Below, piece by piece: positions 42,803 to 51,900 of a stretch of 56,685 nucleotides of DNA (position 1 is the stretch's first letter; each line of letters opens with the position of its first letter). The stretch is from Candidatus Omnitrophota bacterium. GTDB taxonomy: Bacteria; Omnitrophota; Koll11; 1-14-0-20-64-10. The stretch is from the NCBI GenBank assembly GCA_023818695.1, contig JAMWCF010000003.1, forward strand, positions 1 to 56,685. Direction: 5' to 3'. The notes beneath the pieces are model-generated. The model worked only from the letters and a program-made list of their open reading frames with translations. It was not told the DNA's origin and made no database searches. A program made the translations under genes and the position numbers.

Positions 42803-43269
42803 AGCAAAAGGGTCTCCGCGATGCTCATCAGCCGCCGCCCGAACAGAAAGATCCCGACCGCCACCGATCCCGCCACCGCCAGGAGGACTCCTCCGGCCGC
42901 CACATCCTTGGCCATCTTGGCGACCGGATGGTTCCTGGCCTCCAGAAGGTTCAGGGTCAACTCAATGGCGGTGTTCAGCATCTCTCCCAGGATAACAAGG
43001 GAGATCGTTAAAATCAGCAGGATCACCTCCAACCGGGTCAGCTTAAGCACCCACGCCAAAGAGAGGGCGGCGCACCCGGCCAAGCAATGGACCCGTAAGT
43101 TCCTCTGGGAGCGCAGGGCAAACAGAAAACCCCGGATGGCGTGACCGAAACTGACCCCTATCCCCCCCAGCTGTTCCGCCAGATCGGCGCTGAAAGTCCT
43201 GGGCGGCGGAGGCCCTGTTTTGGCGCCGCCGGTTTCCGAAGAATCTTCCTTCCGCTCGAAAGGTTTCAT
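42799..43269 (-). CDS. dgkA: Diacylglycerol kinase, DgkA type
   Basis: A small integral membrane lipid kinase of 156 aa with three transmembrane helices in the last 115 residues. The family signature E-x-L-NTAIE in EMLNTAIELTLNLLEARNHP and the following KMAKDVAAGGVLL are present. Residues 1-40 form a hydrophilic extension (KPFERKEDSSETGGAKTGPPP) longer than in E. coli DgkA. In this class the substrate may be diacylglycerol or undecaprenol; sequence does not decide which. It overlaps ybeY and DUF502 by 4 bp. Confidence 0.88.
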   Translation of the reverse strand: MKPFERKEDSSETGGAKTGPPPPRTFSADLAEQLGGIGVSFGHAIRGFLFALRSQRNLRVHCLAGCAALSLAWVLKLTRLEVILLILTISLVILGEMLNTAIELTLNLLEARNHPVAKMAKDVAAGGVLLAVAGSVAVGIFLFGRRLMSIAETLLL

Positions 43270-43733
43270 TCGTCTGCGATGAGCCCCGTCAGTTCGCGCG
43301 CCTTCCGCTCCATCCTGACCCGGTCCCGACGGCGCACGTGATCATAACCGATCAGGTGCAAAAACCCGTGAACCAGGTAGCGGATGATTTCCCCCATCGG
43401 ATTGCCCGGGCGGCGGCGAGCCGCCGTTTCCACGGAGATCACCACGTCCCCCAGCAGTTCGGGGGGAGCGCCGTCGGACGCCTGCTTTCGCCGGCACCGC
43501 GGGCCGCCCCTTGTCCATTCCATCTGCGAAAAAGAGAGCACGTCGGTCGGTTCCACCTCTCCCATCCATTGTCCATGGATCCACGCCATCTGTCTGTCAT
43601 CCACCAGGAGGATGGACAGCCACGCTCGCGGCCGACCGATCCCTTTCAACAGTTTTCGGGCTGCTCTTTCAAGCCGGCGGCGGTCAACGGCAACCCGTTT
43701 CTGGCTGTTGCGCAACTCCACACCCATCGTCAC
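43266..43733 (-). CDS. ybeY: Endoribonuclease YbeY
   Basis: A metal-dependent ribonuclease for 16S rRNA maturation and ribosome quality control, 155 aa. The H-x3-H-x5-H metal motif lies in VHGFLHLIGYDH, and TDVLSFSQ is the conserved middle motif. A 20-residue insert (WTRGGPRCRRKQASDGAP) interrupts the segment before the LLGDVVIS strand. It overlaps phoH upstream by 4 bp, the standard pairing. Confidence 0.93.
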   Translation of the reverse strand: MTMGVELRNSQKRVAVDRRRLERAARKLLKGIGRPRAWLSILLVDDRQMAWIHGQWMGEVEPTDVLSFSQMEWTRGGPRCRRKQASDGAPPELLGDVVISVETAARRRPGNPMGEIIRYLVHGFLHLIGYDHVRRRDRVRMERKARELTGLIADE

Positions 43734-44692
43734 GTCTCTTTCTTCTTTTCCCCGTTCCTATCGTAGGCCTGGATGATCCGTTGGACCAGCTCATGCCGCA
43801 CCACATCCACTCCCGAAAACTCGATGAACCGGATACCGGGAATCTCCTTAAGGATGTCGCGGGCTTGCACAAGGCCGGAGACCTTGCCCTGCGGCAGATC
43901 CGACTGGGTGACGTCACCGGTGATAACCGCCTTGGAATCGAACCCCAGGCGGGTCAAAAACATCTTCATCTGCTCCTGGGTGCAATTCTGGGCCTCATCC
44001 AAGATGACGAAGGAGTCGTTGAGCGTCCGGCCGCGCATATAGGCCAGCGGAGCGATCTCGATGATCCCCCGTTCGATGGACCGCTGGATCCGGTCTACAT
44101 CCATCATGTCGTAGAGGGCGTCGTACAGGGGCCTCAAGTACGGAGAGACTTTTTCCTCATAGGTCCCCGGCAGGTAGCCGAGCGATTCCCCCGCCTCTAC
44201 CGCCGGCCGGGTGAGAATGATCCGGGAAACCACCTGGTTCTTCAGCGCGTTGACCGCCATCGCCATCGCCAGGTACGTCTTACCGGTGCCGGCCGGACCG
44301 ATGGCGAAGACAATGTCATGGCGGCGGATGGCGTCGACGTACTCCTTCTGGCCGACCGTCCTCGGAGAGATGAACTGCTTCTTGGAGAGGACCTCAATCT
44401 TCTCCTGGAACACCTTGTTGAGATCGACGCCGCTGTCGGATTCCATGGCCCGGATGGCGTAAACGATGTCGTGGCGCCTCAAGTACTGGCCGCCCCGAAT
44501 CGTCGCCAGGAGCTGTTCGACCAGCCGGCTGACCTTCTGAACGGACCCTTCATGGCCGGAGATGGTCAGCTCCTGCCCTCTGGCCTTGATCTTGACGCCG
44601 AAATCGGCTTCGATCAGCCGCAGATGCTCGTCGTGCAGGCCGTAGAGGGTGGAGGCCTCATGGTCGGAGAGCAGGTTGAAAGTTTTCTCCAT
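43730..44692 (-). CDS. PhoH-like ATPase
   Basis: A 320-aa cytosolic P-loop ATPase (PhoL/YbeZ type) that works with YbeY. The Walker A motif is GPAGTGKTYLAMAMAV and the Walker B region is FVILDEAQNCTQEQMKMFLTRLG. An N-terminal KH-like domain of about 95 residues (FGVKIKARGQELTISG) precedes the ATPase core. It is preceded by the LysM lipoprotein at 15 bp and followed by ybeY. Confidence 0.93.
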   Translation of the reverse strand: MEKTFNLLSDHEASTLYGLHDEHLRLIEADFGVKIKARGQELTISGHEGSVQKVSRLVEQLLATIRGGQYLRRHDIVYAIRAMESDSGVDLNKVFQEKIEVLSKKQFISPRTVGQKEYVDAIRRHDIVFAIGPAGTGKTYLAMAMAVNALKNQVVSRIILTRPAVEAGESLGYLPGTYEEKVSPYLRPLYDALYDMMDVDRIQRSIERGIIEIAPLAYMRGRTLNDSFVILDEAQNCTQEQMKMFLTRLGFDSKAVITGDVTQSDLPQGKVSGLVQARDILKEIPGIRFIEFSGVDVVRHELVQRIIQAYDRNGEKKKET

Positions 44693-44707
44693 GAGGGCCG
44701 GCGTTTC

Positions 44708-45310
44708 TTACTTCCACTCGCTTTGCGACGCCGCTTTCTTCTGCGCCTGCGAGCCGGCGGGAATCACCAGCTTCTGTCCCGGAAAGATTTTGTTCGGGCT
44801 TTTGAGGGTGTCCCGGTTCGCCTCGTAGATCGGCCGCCAGCGGGACCCGTCCCCGTAAAACCGCGCCGCGATCTTTTCCAGGGTGTCCCCCTTCTTCACG
44901 GTGTAAATGGTCCCCGACTTCTGCGAGGAAGCGGGGGCCGGAACGGCCGCGACCGACTCCACCGGTTCATCCCAGCTCTTTATGGTGCCGGAAGCGCTCG
45001 GCTCCTGCTGCGGGACAACCGGCTGCCGGACCGCCGCCTGCGGCGACTGGTGAACCGTTTTCTGGCCCTTCTGGACTTTCCAGGGAGTCAGCTCCTTCGC
45101 CGTCGCCATTTCGATGTCGGCCTGGAAAATCTGCCGCGTCGTTTTCCTCTCCCCCGACTGGGGAGCGGAGCCGACCAGGAACCCTCGATTGCCCGACGCC
45201 AGTTCCTGATCGACCCTCGGTTTCTCCACCACCTGGGTCGACACCCTGGCGCAACCGGTTATCGCAAACCCAACCACCGCCGCCATCAATCCTGTCGACA
45301 ACTGTTTCAT
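44708..45310 (-). CDS. LysM-domain lipoprotein
   Basis: A 200-aa lipoprotein with signal MKQLSTGLMAAVVGFAITGC and lipobox Cys at residue 20. A proline/glutamine/serine-rich linker (about 21-130) leads to a C-terminal LysM domain (about 134-185, YTVKKGDTLEKIAARFYGDGSRW to KIFPGQKLVIP). LysM binds the GlcNAc-rich glycan backbone of peptidoglycan. There is no catalytic peptidase or amidase domain. It is the first gene of an 11-gene minus-strand operon and lies 50 bp after aspS. Confidence 0.85.
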   Translation of the reverse strand: MKQLSTGLMAAVVGFAITGCARVSTQVVEKPRVDQELASGNRGFLVGSAPQSGERKTTRQIFQADIEMATAKELTPWKVQKGQKTVHQSPQAAVRQPVVPQQEPSASGTIKSWDEPVESVAAVPAPASSQKSGTIYTVKKGDTLEKIAARFYGDGSRWRPIYEANRDTLKSPNKIFPGQKLVIPAGSQAQKKAASQSEWK

Positions 45311-45360
45311 CCTTTTCTCCTTTTCACCTGCTTAGTCACTACTCCATTCATAATAAGCCG

Positions 45361-47142
45361 TCAGGGTCGCGGAACGCTGCTGATCATTTTCCGCACGCTG
45401 ATTCCGACCTCTTTGAGCTGATCCTCTCGAACATCGGAGGGGGCCTGCGTCATCAGGTCCACTCCTTTCTGCGTTTTCGGGAAGGCGATCACTTCACGGA
45501 TGGATGGGGCATCGGTCATCAGGGTGATCAAACGGTCGATGCCCGGGGCGATGCCGCCGTGGGGAGGAGCGCCGTACTGGAAGGCCTCCAGCAGAAACCC
45601 GAAACGCTCCTGCACCTCTCTGGGCTCGAGCCCCAGCACGCGGAAGATCGCCTCCTGCACGTTCCTTTCATGAATCCTGATGGAACCGGAGCCCAGCTCC
45701 ACGCCGTTGACCACCAGGTCGTAGGAACGGGAGCGGACCTTCTGCGGTTCCTTCTCGAGCAGGGGGATATCCTCCTGTCGGGGAGCGGTGAACGGATGGT
45801 GCTCCGACTGCCAGCGCTTCAGCTCCGGATCCCATTGGAACAGGGGGAAATCGGTCAGCCAGACAAACCGGAACTCCCCTTTCGGGATCAATTCCATCAG
45901 CCGGGCGCTGTGCTCCCGCAGGCCGCTCAAAACGCGGGCTGTAATCGCTGGCTGGTCAGCCACCATCAGGATCAGGTCGCCGGGCCGGGCCTTGGCCTGT
46001 CCCACCGCCCGCTGAAGGGTCTCCTCCCCCAGGTGTTTGGCAACCGGGCAGATCCATTCCTTCTCCGTCAACCGGATCGTCACTAGTCCCTGCGCCCCCA
46101 GATGCTTGGCCGCCTCCGTGAAACCGTCGATCACCTTGCCACTCAAGCGGGTCGCCTCCGGAACCACCACGCACTTGACCACCCCCCCTTTGGCCACCAC
46201 CTCCCGGAAACGCTGGAACGAGGTCTCGGCGAAAAGCGGGGTCAGGTCGATCAGCTCCATCCCGTAACGCAGGTCCGGCTTGTCGGTGCCGAACCGCCGC
46301 ATCGACTCTTCGTAGGTCAGCCGCGGAAACGGGACAGGCAGATCCCGGTGGAGGACCTCTTTCCAGACGTCGGAAAACAACTTCTCCATCAGGGAAAAGA
46401 TCATCTCCTCGTTCACGAACGACATCTCCAGGTCCAACTGTGTGAACTCCGGCTGGCGGTCGGCCCGCAGATCTTCATCCCGGAAACACCGGGCGATCTG
46501 GTAATACCTCTCGAAACCGGCCACCATCAGGATCTGCTTGAACAGCTGGGGGGACTGCGGCAGGGCGTAAAATTTGCCGGGGTTCAACCGGCTGGGAACC
46601 AGGTAATCCCGGGCCCCTTCCGGCGTCGACTTGGTTAAAACCGGCGTCTCCACCTCGATGAAACGCTCATCCTCCAGAACCCGCCGCATCACCCGCAGGA
46701 CCTCATGGCGCAGGACCAGCCGCTGAAGGTTCGACTGCCGCCGCAGATCCAGATACCGGTACTGGTAGCGCAGTTCCTCGTTGAGCTCCGTCTCCTCGGC
46801 GATCTCAAACGGAGGGGTCAAACTCGGGTTGAAGATCTCCAGGCGGTTGGCGATCAGTTCGATCATCCCGGTGGCGATTTTCGGGTTCTCGGTGCCGGCC
46901 GGCCGCTTCGCTACCGTCCCCTTCACGGCCACGCAGTACTCGGACCGGAGATCCTTCGCCTTGGTGTGCGTGTCGGTTCCCTGGGCCGGATTGAAAACCA
47001 CTTGGGTGATCCCCCAGCGGTCCCGCAGATCGATAAAGATCAGCCCGCCGTGGTCCCGCCGGCGGTGGACCCAGCCGTTGAGGACCGCTTCCTGGCCGAT
47101 CGCTTTTTCCGTCAGTTCCCCGCAGGTGCGCGTGCGAATCAT
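45361..47142 (-). CDS. aspS: Aspartyl-tRNA synthetase, probably non-discriminating (Asp/Asn)
   Basis: A class IIb synthetase of about 593 aa of bacterial type with the GAD insertion. The start is the ATG at 47142 (MIRTRTCGEL), overlapping the hisS stop as ATGA. The anticodon-binding OB fold carries H31 (WVHRRRDHGG) and G83 (AKRPAGTEN), the two residues that mark the non-discriminating AspRS of Pseudomonas aeruginosa; E. coli has Leu and Lys there. If so, the enzyme also makes Asp-tRNA-Asn, which a GatCAB amidotransferase would convert. Class II motifs include QSPQLFKQILM, FRDEDLRADRQPEFTQLD and GGIAPGIDRL. Confidence 0.93.
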   Translation of the reverse strand: MIRTRTCGELTEKAIGQEAVLNGWVHRRRDHGGLIFIDLRDRWGITQVVFNPAQGTDTHTKAKDLRSEYCVAVKGTVAKRPAGTENPKIATGMIELIANRLEIFNPSLTPPFEIAEETELNEELRYQYRYLDLRRQSNLQRLVLRHEVLRVMRRVLEDERFIEVETPVLTKSTPEGARDYLVPSRLNPGKFYALPQSPQLFKQILMVAGFERYYQIARCFRDEDLRADRQPEFTQLDLEMSFVNEEMIFSLMEKLFSDVWKEVLHRDLPVPFPRLTYEESMRRFGTDKPDLRYGMELIDLTPLFAETSFQRFREVVAKGGVVKCVVVPEATRLSGKVIDGFTEAAKHLGAQGLVTIRLTEKEWICPVAKHLGEETLQRAVGQAKARPGDLILMVADQPAITARVLSGLREHSARLMELIPKGEFRFVWLTDFPLFQWDPELKRWQSEHHPFTAPRQEDIPLLEKEPQKVRSRSYDLVVNGVELGSGSIRIHERNVQEAIFRVLGLEPREVQERFGFLLEAFQYGAPPHGGIAPGIDRLITLMTDAPSIREVIAFPKTQKGVDLMTQAPSDVREDQLKEVGISVRKMISSVPRP

Positions 47143-48413
47143 GACCGGTTCAGCCGTTTCTGCAAGACGTTGAGCCACATCTTCTCCGGGATCTCCTCTT
47201 GAGAGCGGCTTGCCATGTTCTTCACCACAAAAACCCCTTTCTCTCGCTCCATCTCACCCCGAATCACTACCCATTGGAAACCCCACTTGTCCGCCTGTTC
47301 CAGCTGGCGCTTCAAGGGCCTCTCTTCCAGATTCGCCACCGCGGGAATCCCCTTCTCCCGCAAAAGCTCCACCCACTGCAGCCCGTCCGTGATATCGGAG
47401 CCGGCGGTCGAAACAAAAACCGCGGCGGCCCGGTCCGCGACGGCCCCCTGTGCCGCGCCGGAAGAGGTCTCCTGCGCCATCAGCACCCTCTCCAGTCCGA
47501 CGGCGAAACCGACCGCCGGAACAGGGGATCCCCCCATCAGCTCCACCAGGTCGTCGTACCGGCCCCCGCCGCCCAGCGCATTTTGGGCCCCCAGGCCGCC
47601 GTGGATCACCTCGAAGGCGGTCCGGGTGTAGTAGTCCAGACCGCGCACCATGTGCGGATCCTTCTCAAAGGGAATCTTCAGGCGGCCGAGGGTCCGGCTC
47701 ACCTTCTCGAAATGGTCCCGGCACGCGCCGCAGACAGCCGTCGACACGTCGATCCCGAAGCTCAACTCCTGGCACCGGGACTCCTTGCAGTCCAGAATCC
47801 GAAGCGGATTCTTTTCGAAGCGGACTTGGCAATCCTCGCACAGCTTCTGCCGGTGCGGGCTCAATTTCGCGCGGACCTGCTCGATGATCGCCTCCCGGTC
47901 CTGCCGGCACCCCAAAGAATTCAGCTTTAGAACCCACCCCCGGACGTCCCACCCCTTCAGGAGCCGGACCAGCAAAAGCAGAACTTCCGCGTCCTGATAG
48001 GGGCTGGCCGACCCGAAAACCTCCACCCCCAGTTGGTGAAACTGGCGGCGCCGGCCGGCCTGCGGCCTTTCCGCCCGAAACATCGGACCCATGTAATAGA
48101 AACGGGTCAACCCTCCGCTCTTGTCGAGCCCATGCTCGATGAAAGCCCGAACCACCGACGCGGTCCCCTCGGGCCGCAAGGCAACTTTCCTGCCGCCCCG
48201 GTCCTCAAACAGATACATCTGTTTGGTGACAATCTCCGCGGCCTCCCCGAGGGAACTGGTAAAGACGGCCGATTCTTCAAAGAGGGGGGTCCGGATCTCT
48301 CTGAACCCATGAAGTTTAAGAACCCGGCGGGCCGTCTCTTCCATTTTCTGCCACCGGTCGGCCTCATCCGGAAGAATATCACTGGTTCCACCCAGCGCTT
48401 TTAGCGGAGACAT
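47139..48413 (-). CDS. hisS: Histidyl-tRNA synthetase
   Basis: A class II synthetase of 424 aa. The start is the ATG at 48413 (MSPLKALGGTSDILP), with a TTG one codon upstream. Motif 2 is FYYMGPMFRAERPQAGRRRQ, the histidine A motif is GLDYYTRTAFEVIHG, and motif 3 is GFAVGLERVLM. A C-terminal anticodon-binding domain is complete. It overlaps aspS by 4 bp. A Cys-rich segment (CEDCQVRFEKNPLRILDCK) is normal for this subgroup. Confidence 0.95.
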   Translation of the reverse strand: MSPLKALGGTSDILPDEADRWQKMEETARRVLKLHGFREIRTPLFEESAVFTSSLGEAAEIVTKQMYLFEDRGGRKVALRPEGTASVVRAFIEHGLDKSGGLTRFYYMGPMFRAERPQAGRRRQFHQLGVEVFGSASPYQDAEVLLLLVRLLKGWDVRGWVLKLNSLGCRQDREAIIEQVRAKLSPHRQKLCEDCQVRFEKNPLRILDCKESRCQELSFGIDVSTAVCGACRDHFEKVSRTLGRLKIPFEKDPHMVRGLDYYTRTAFEVIHGGLGAQNALGGGGRYDDLVELMGGSPVPAVGFAVGLERVLMAQETSSGAAQGAVADRAAAVFVSTAGSDITDGLQWVELLREKGIPAVANLEERPLKRQLEQADKWGFQWVVIRGEMEREKGVFVVKNMASRSQEEIPEKMWLNVLQKRLNRS

Positions 48414-48549
48414 CAATCGAGAAGAGTCTGTCTGTTTAACTCGTGAAAGGTGAAAACAACTCGCTTGTTGACAGGTGAACCGGCCGACCTCAAAAGCGGG
48501 GTTATCCTCTTGTCAGCCCTTCACTTATCAACGCAGCCGAATCGCGCGA

Positions 48550-48822
48550 TCAGCGGACATCCCGCTTCATCAGGAGCCCCGGCTTGAAGACCACCACTTT
48601 TTTCGGCGGAACCGGAACCTTCTCTCCCGTGCGGGGATTTCGGCCTGTGCGGCCTTTGCGCGCTTTGACCTTGAAGATCCCGAAATTGCGCAGTTCGACG
48701 GTCTCTCCTTTGGCCAAAGCGTCCACAACCGTTTCTAAACTCTTTTGCACGACATGTTTTACATCAAGTTGCTTTAAGCCGGTTTCGGCGGCTACCTTCA
48801 AGACGATATCCTTCTTCGTCAT
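48550..48822 (-). CDS. HU/IHF-family DNA-binding protein
   Basis: A 90-aa nucleoid-associated protein. The N-terminal helices (MTKKDIVLKVAAETGL, VVQKSLETVVDALAKG) precede the LRNFGIFKV core strand, the beta-arm GRNPRTGEKVPVPPK with the bending proline, and the terminal helix. It cannot be decided whether it is HU or an IHF subunit; the arm is compatible with both. It lies between dnaE and hisS with about 90-bp flanks containing no clear gene. Confidence 0.92.
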   Translation of the reverse strand: MTKKDIVLKVAAETGLKQLDVKHVVQKSLETVVDALAKGETVELRNFGIFKVKARKGRTGRNPRTGEKVPVPPKKVVVFKPGLLMKRDVR

Positions 48823-48915
48823 GTTGAAAAACCTCCTTGCATGATCGGCGCAACTCCGCCTGCTGCAAACTTCCTTATCGTAACACTTGGCAGGAACAAA
48901 TGATACGAGAATTTT

Positions 48916-51900
48916 TTAACTGGAGCGTTGGAAGGACCTCGTGAAGGCGGGTTGGGGCGGCAATCTCTTGGGAACGATATGAATGGCGTCCGCTCCCAGA
49001 AGAGAGTCGACGGTCTGAAAGAAATCAACGGATGGGTTGACCCGGAAACCGGATCCGGCGGCGATGCGAACCCCGCCGTTTTCCGGTTTGCCAACGAACA
49101 GCTCGACCGGCACCTCCCCCGGGTGGGCGTTCAAAAGCTCTTTCAACCGCTCCAAGGTTTCCCGCTTGACCTCCTGCCCCAGTTTGAACCGCAGGGTCTG
49201 TATCTTTTTTTTCCAGACATCCTCCAGAGGGGTGATCTCCGTAGCAATCAAGCGGGGCTGATCCTCCCGCAGAGAAACCCGCCCGCTGACGAAAACCACC
49301 ACGTCCGCCCTCAAATGCCCTTCCACCTCCGGGAAGGTTCTGGGGAAGACCAGCACCTCGACCGCCCCGTCGAAATCCTCGCAGCGCAGGATCGCCATCC
49401 GTTCGCCGGTTTTCTTCGTGGTGGTCACCTTCAAGCGGGTCACCACCCCTGCCAGAGAAATCTCCTGCCCGTCCTGGCAGGAGGCCAACCCTGCCGTCGT
49501 GACGCTGGAATAGACCTTCAGAAGGGGACGGAACCGTTCCAGCGGGTGGCCCGTCAGATAAAAACCCAGCAGCGCCTTCTCGGCGGCCAACCGCTGGGAC
49601 TCCGGCCACTCGGGAAGATCCGGGATCTTCACCTGATCCTGCGGGTGCTCCCCTGAATGGCCGAAGACATCGAAGAAGGAGAGCTGCCCCCCCTGGACCT
49701 CTTTCTGGCGGGTGCCGGCCACCTCCAGCACCTTGTCCAAGACAGCCGTCAACTGGGAGCGCTTCATCTTCAGGGAATCGAAAGCGCCGCACTGGATGAG
49801 CGATTCGATCACCTTCCGGTTGACGGCTCGGCCGTCGACCAACTCGCAGAACTGAATCAGAGACTCAAAAGCCCCCTTCTCCCGCCGGGCTTCGATGATC
49901 GATTCGATCGCCTTCTCCCCCACGTTCTTGATCCCCAGAAAACCATACCGGATCTTTCCGTCCTCAACGGTGAACCGGGCGAAGCTCCTGTTGACGTCCG
50001 GCGGCAGGATGGTAATGTCCATCCGGCGGCTCTCCTCGACGTACTGGGCAATCTTATCGGTGTTGTCCCGCTCGCTGGTCAGCAGGGCGGTCATGAACTC
50101 CACGGGAAAGTTGGCCTTGAGGTACGCCGTCTGGTAGGAAATCAAAGCGTAGGCGGCGCTGTGGGAGCGGTTGAAGGCGTAGCCGGCGAAATACTCGATC
50201 TTCTCGAAGATCTTCTGCGCGATCCGTTTGTCCACCCCGTTGGCAACGCACCCCGAGATAAACTTCTCCCGTGCCTGTTCCATTACCTCGGGGTTTTTCT
50301 TCCCCATCGCCTTGCGCAGGGTGTCGGCTTCCCCGAGAGTGAAGCCGGCCAGCTCGTGGGCGATCCGCATGACCTGCTCCTGGTAGACGCACACCCCGTA
50401 GGTGTCCCGCAGGATCGGTTCCAACTTCGGGTGGTCGAAGCTGACCTTGATCTGCCCGTGGCGGCGCTTGATGAAATCGTCCACGATCCCTGAACCGATC
50501 GGCCCTGGCCTGAACAGTGCCACCAGGGCGATCAGGTCCCCGAACCGCTGGGGTTTGAGCCGCCGCATCAGATCCCGCATCCCTCCCGACTCCAGCTGGA
50601 AGACGCCGGCCGACTCCGCCCTGGCGAGCATCGCGTAGGTGGCCGGATCGTCCATCGGGATCTTCTGGATGTCGAAAGACGCGTCGCGACCGGCGCGAAT
50701 CAGCTCGGAGGCCTCATGGATGACGGTAAGGGTCCGCAGCCCTAGAAAATCCATCTTCAGGAGACCGATTTTCTCCAGCGCCTCCATGGAATAGCCGGTG
50801 GAGATCTGATCGTCCGCCGACTTATAGAGGGGAACGTAGTCGGTCAGATCGCCGTCGGCGATGACAACCCCGGCGGCATGGGTGGAGGCATGCCGGGTGA
50901 GCCCCTCCAGCACCTTCGAGGTGTCCAGCAGTTCGGTCACCCGGGGGTCCGACTGGTAAAGGGCCTTGAGCTCCGGAACCACCTCTATCGCCTTCTGAAG
51001 CGTGATCCCCAGTTCGAAGGGAATCATCTTGGCGATCCGGTCCGCCTCCGGATAGGAGAAACCCATCACCCGGGCCACGTCCCGGACCACCGCCTTCGCC
51101 TGCATGGTCCCGAAGGTGATCACCTGGGCAACGTTGCCGGCGCCGTATTTCCGAGTCACGTAGTCGATGACCTCGGAGCGTCTCTCGTAGCAGAAATCGA
51201 TGTCGATGTCCGGCATGGAAATCCTGTCTGGATTCAGGAATCTCTCGAAGATCAGATCGTGCTCCAGGGGATCCAGGTCGGTAATCCCCAGCGCGTAGCT
51301 GACCACCGAGCCGGCGGCGGATCCCCTTCCCGGGCCGACGGGGATTCCCTTCGATTTGGCATACTGAACGAAATCCCAGGTGATCAGAAAATAGCTGGTG
51401 AAGCCGGTCTTCCGGATGATGGCCAGCTCATGGTCGAGGCGCTGCCGTACGCGGCTGTCGGCGTTGGGGTAGCGGCGGGCGATTCCCTCCTCCACAAGCT
51501 CCTGGAGATAGCTGTCCTGCGTCTTTCCCTCCGGCGGGGTGAACTGGGGCAGGTGCAGCTGATTGAACTCCAGCTTCAGGTTTACCTTCTCGGCCACTTC
51601 CCTCGTGCGCAGGACCGTTTCTTTGATCTCGGCAAACGCCTGCATCATCTCTTCCGGGGACTTGAAATAAAACTCGCTCGTCTCGAACCGGAATCTCTTC
51701 GGGTCGTCAAGGGTAGTCTGGGTCTGAATGCACAGAAGGGCTTCGTGGGCGGCCGCTTCGTTCTTGCGCAGGTAATGCAAATCGTTGGTCGCCACTACCG
51801 GGAGATTCAGCTCCTTGGAAAGGGAGAGCATCCCCGGGATGATTTTGCGCTGGTCGCCAATACCGTGGTCCTGGATTTCCAGGTAGAAATCCCCCTTTTG

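Noticed and set aside
43511..45421. Plus-strand 636-aa frame
   Set aside because: Antisense to phoH and the LysM gene, with no domain signature; high GC makes long empty frames common here.
48414..48549. T-box or attenuator leader of hisS
   Set aside because: No T-box sequence or specifier loop and no convincing terminator; only a weak interrupted GACA/TGTC pairing.
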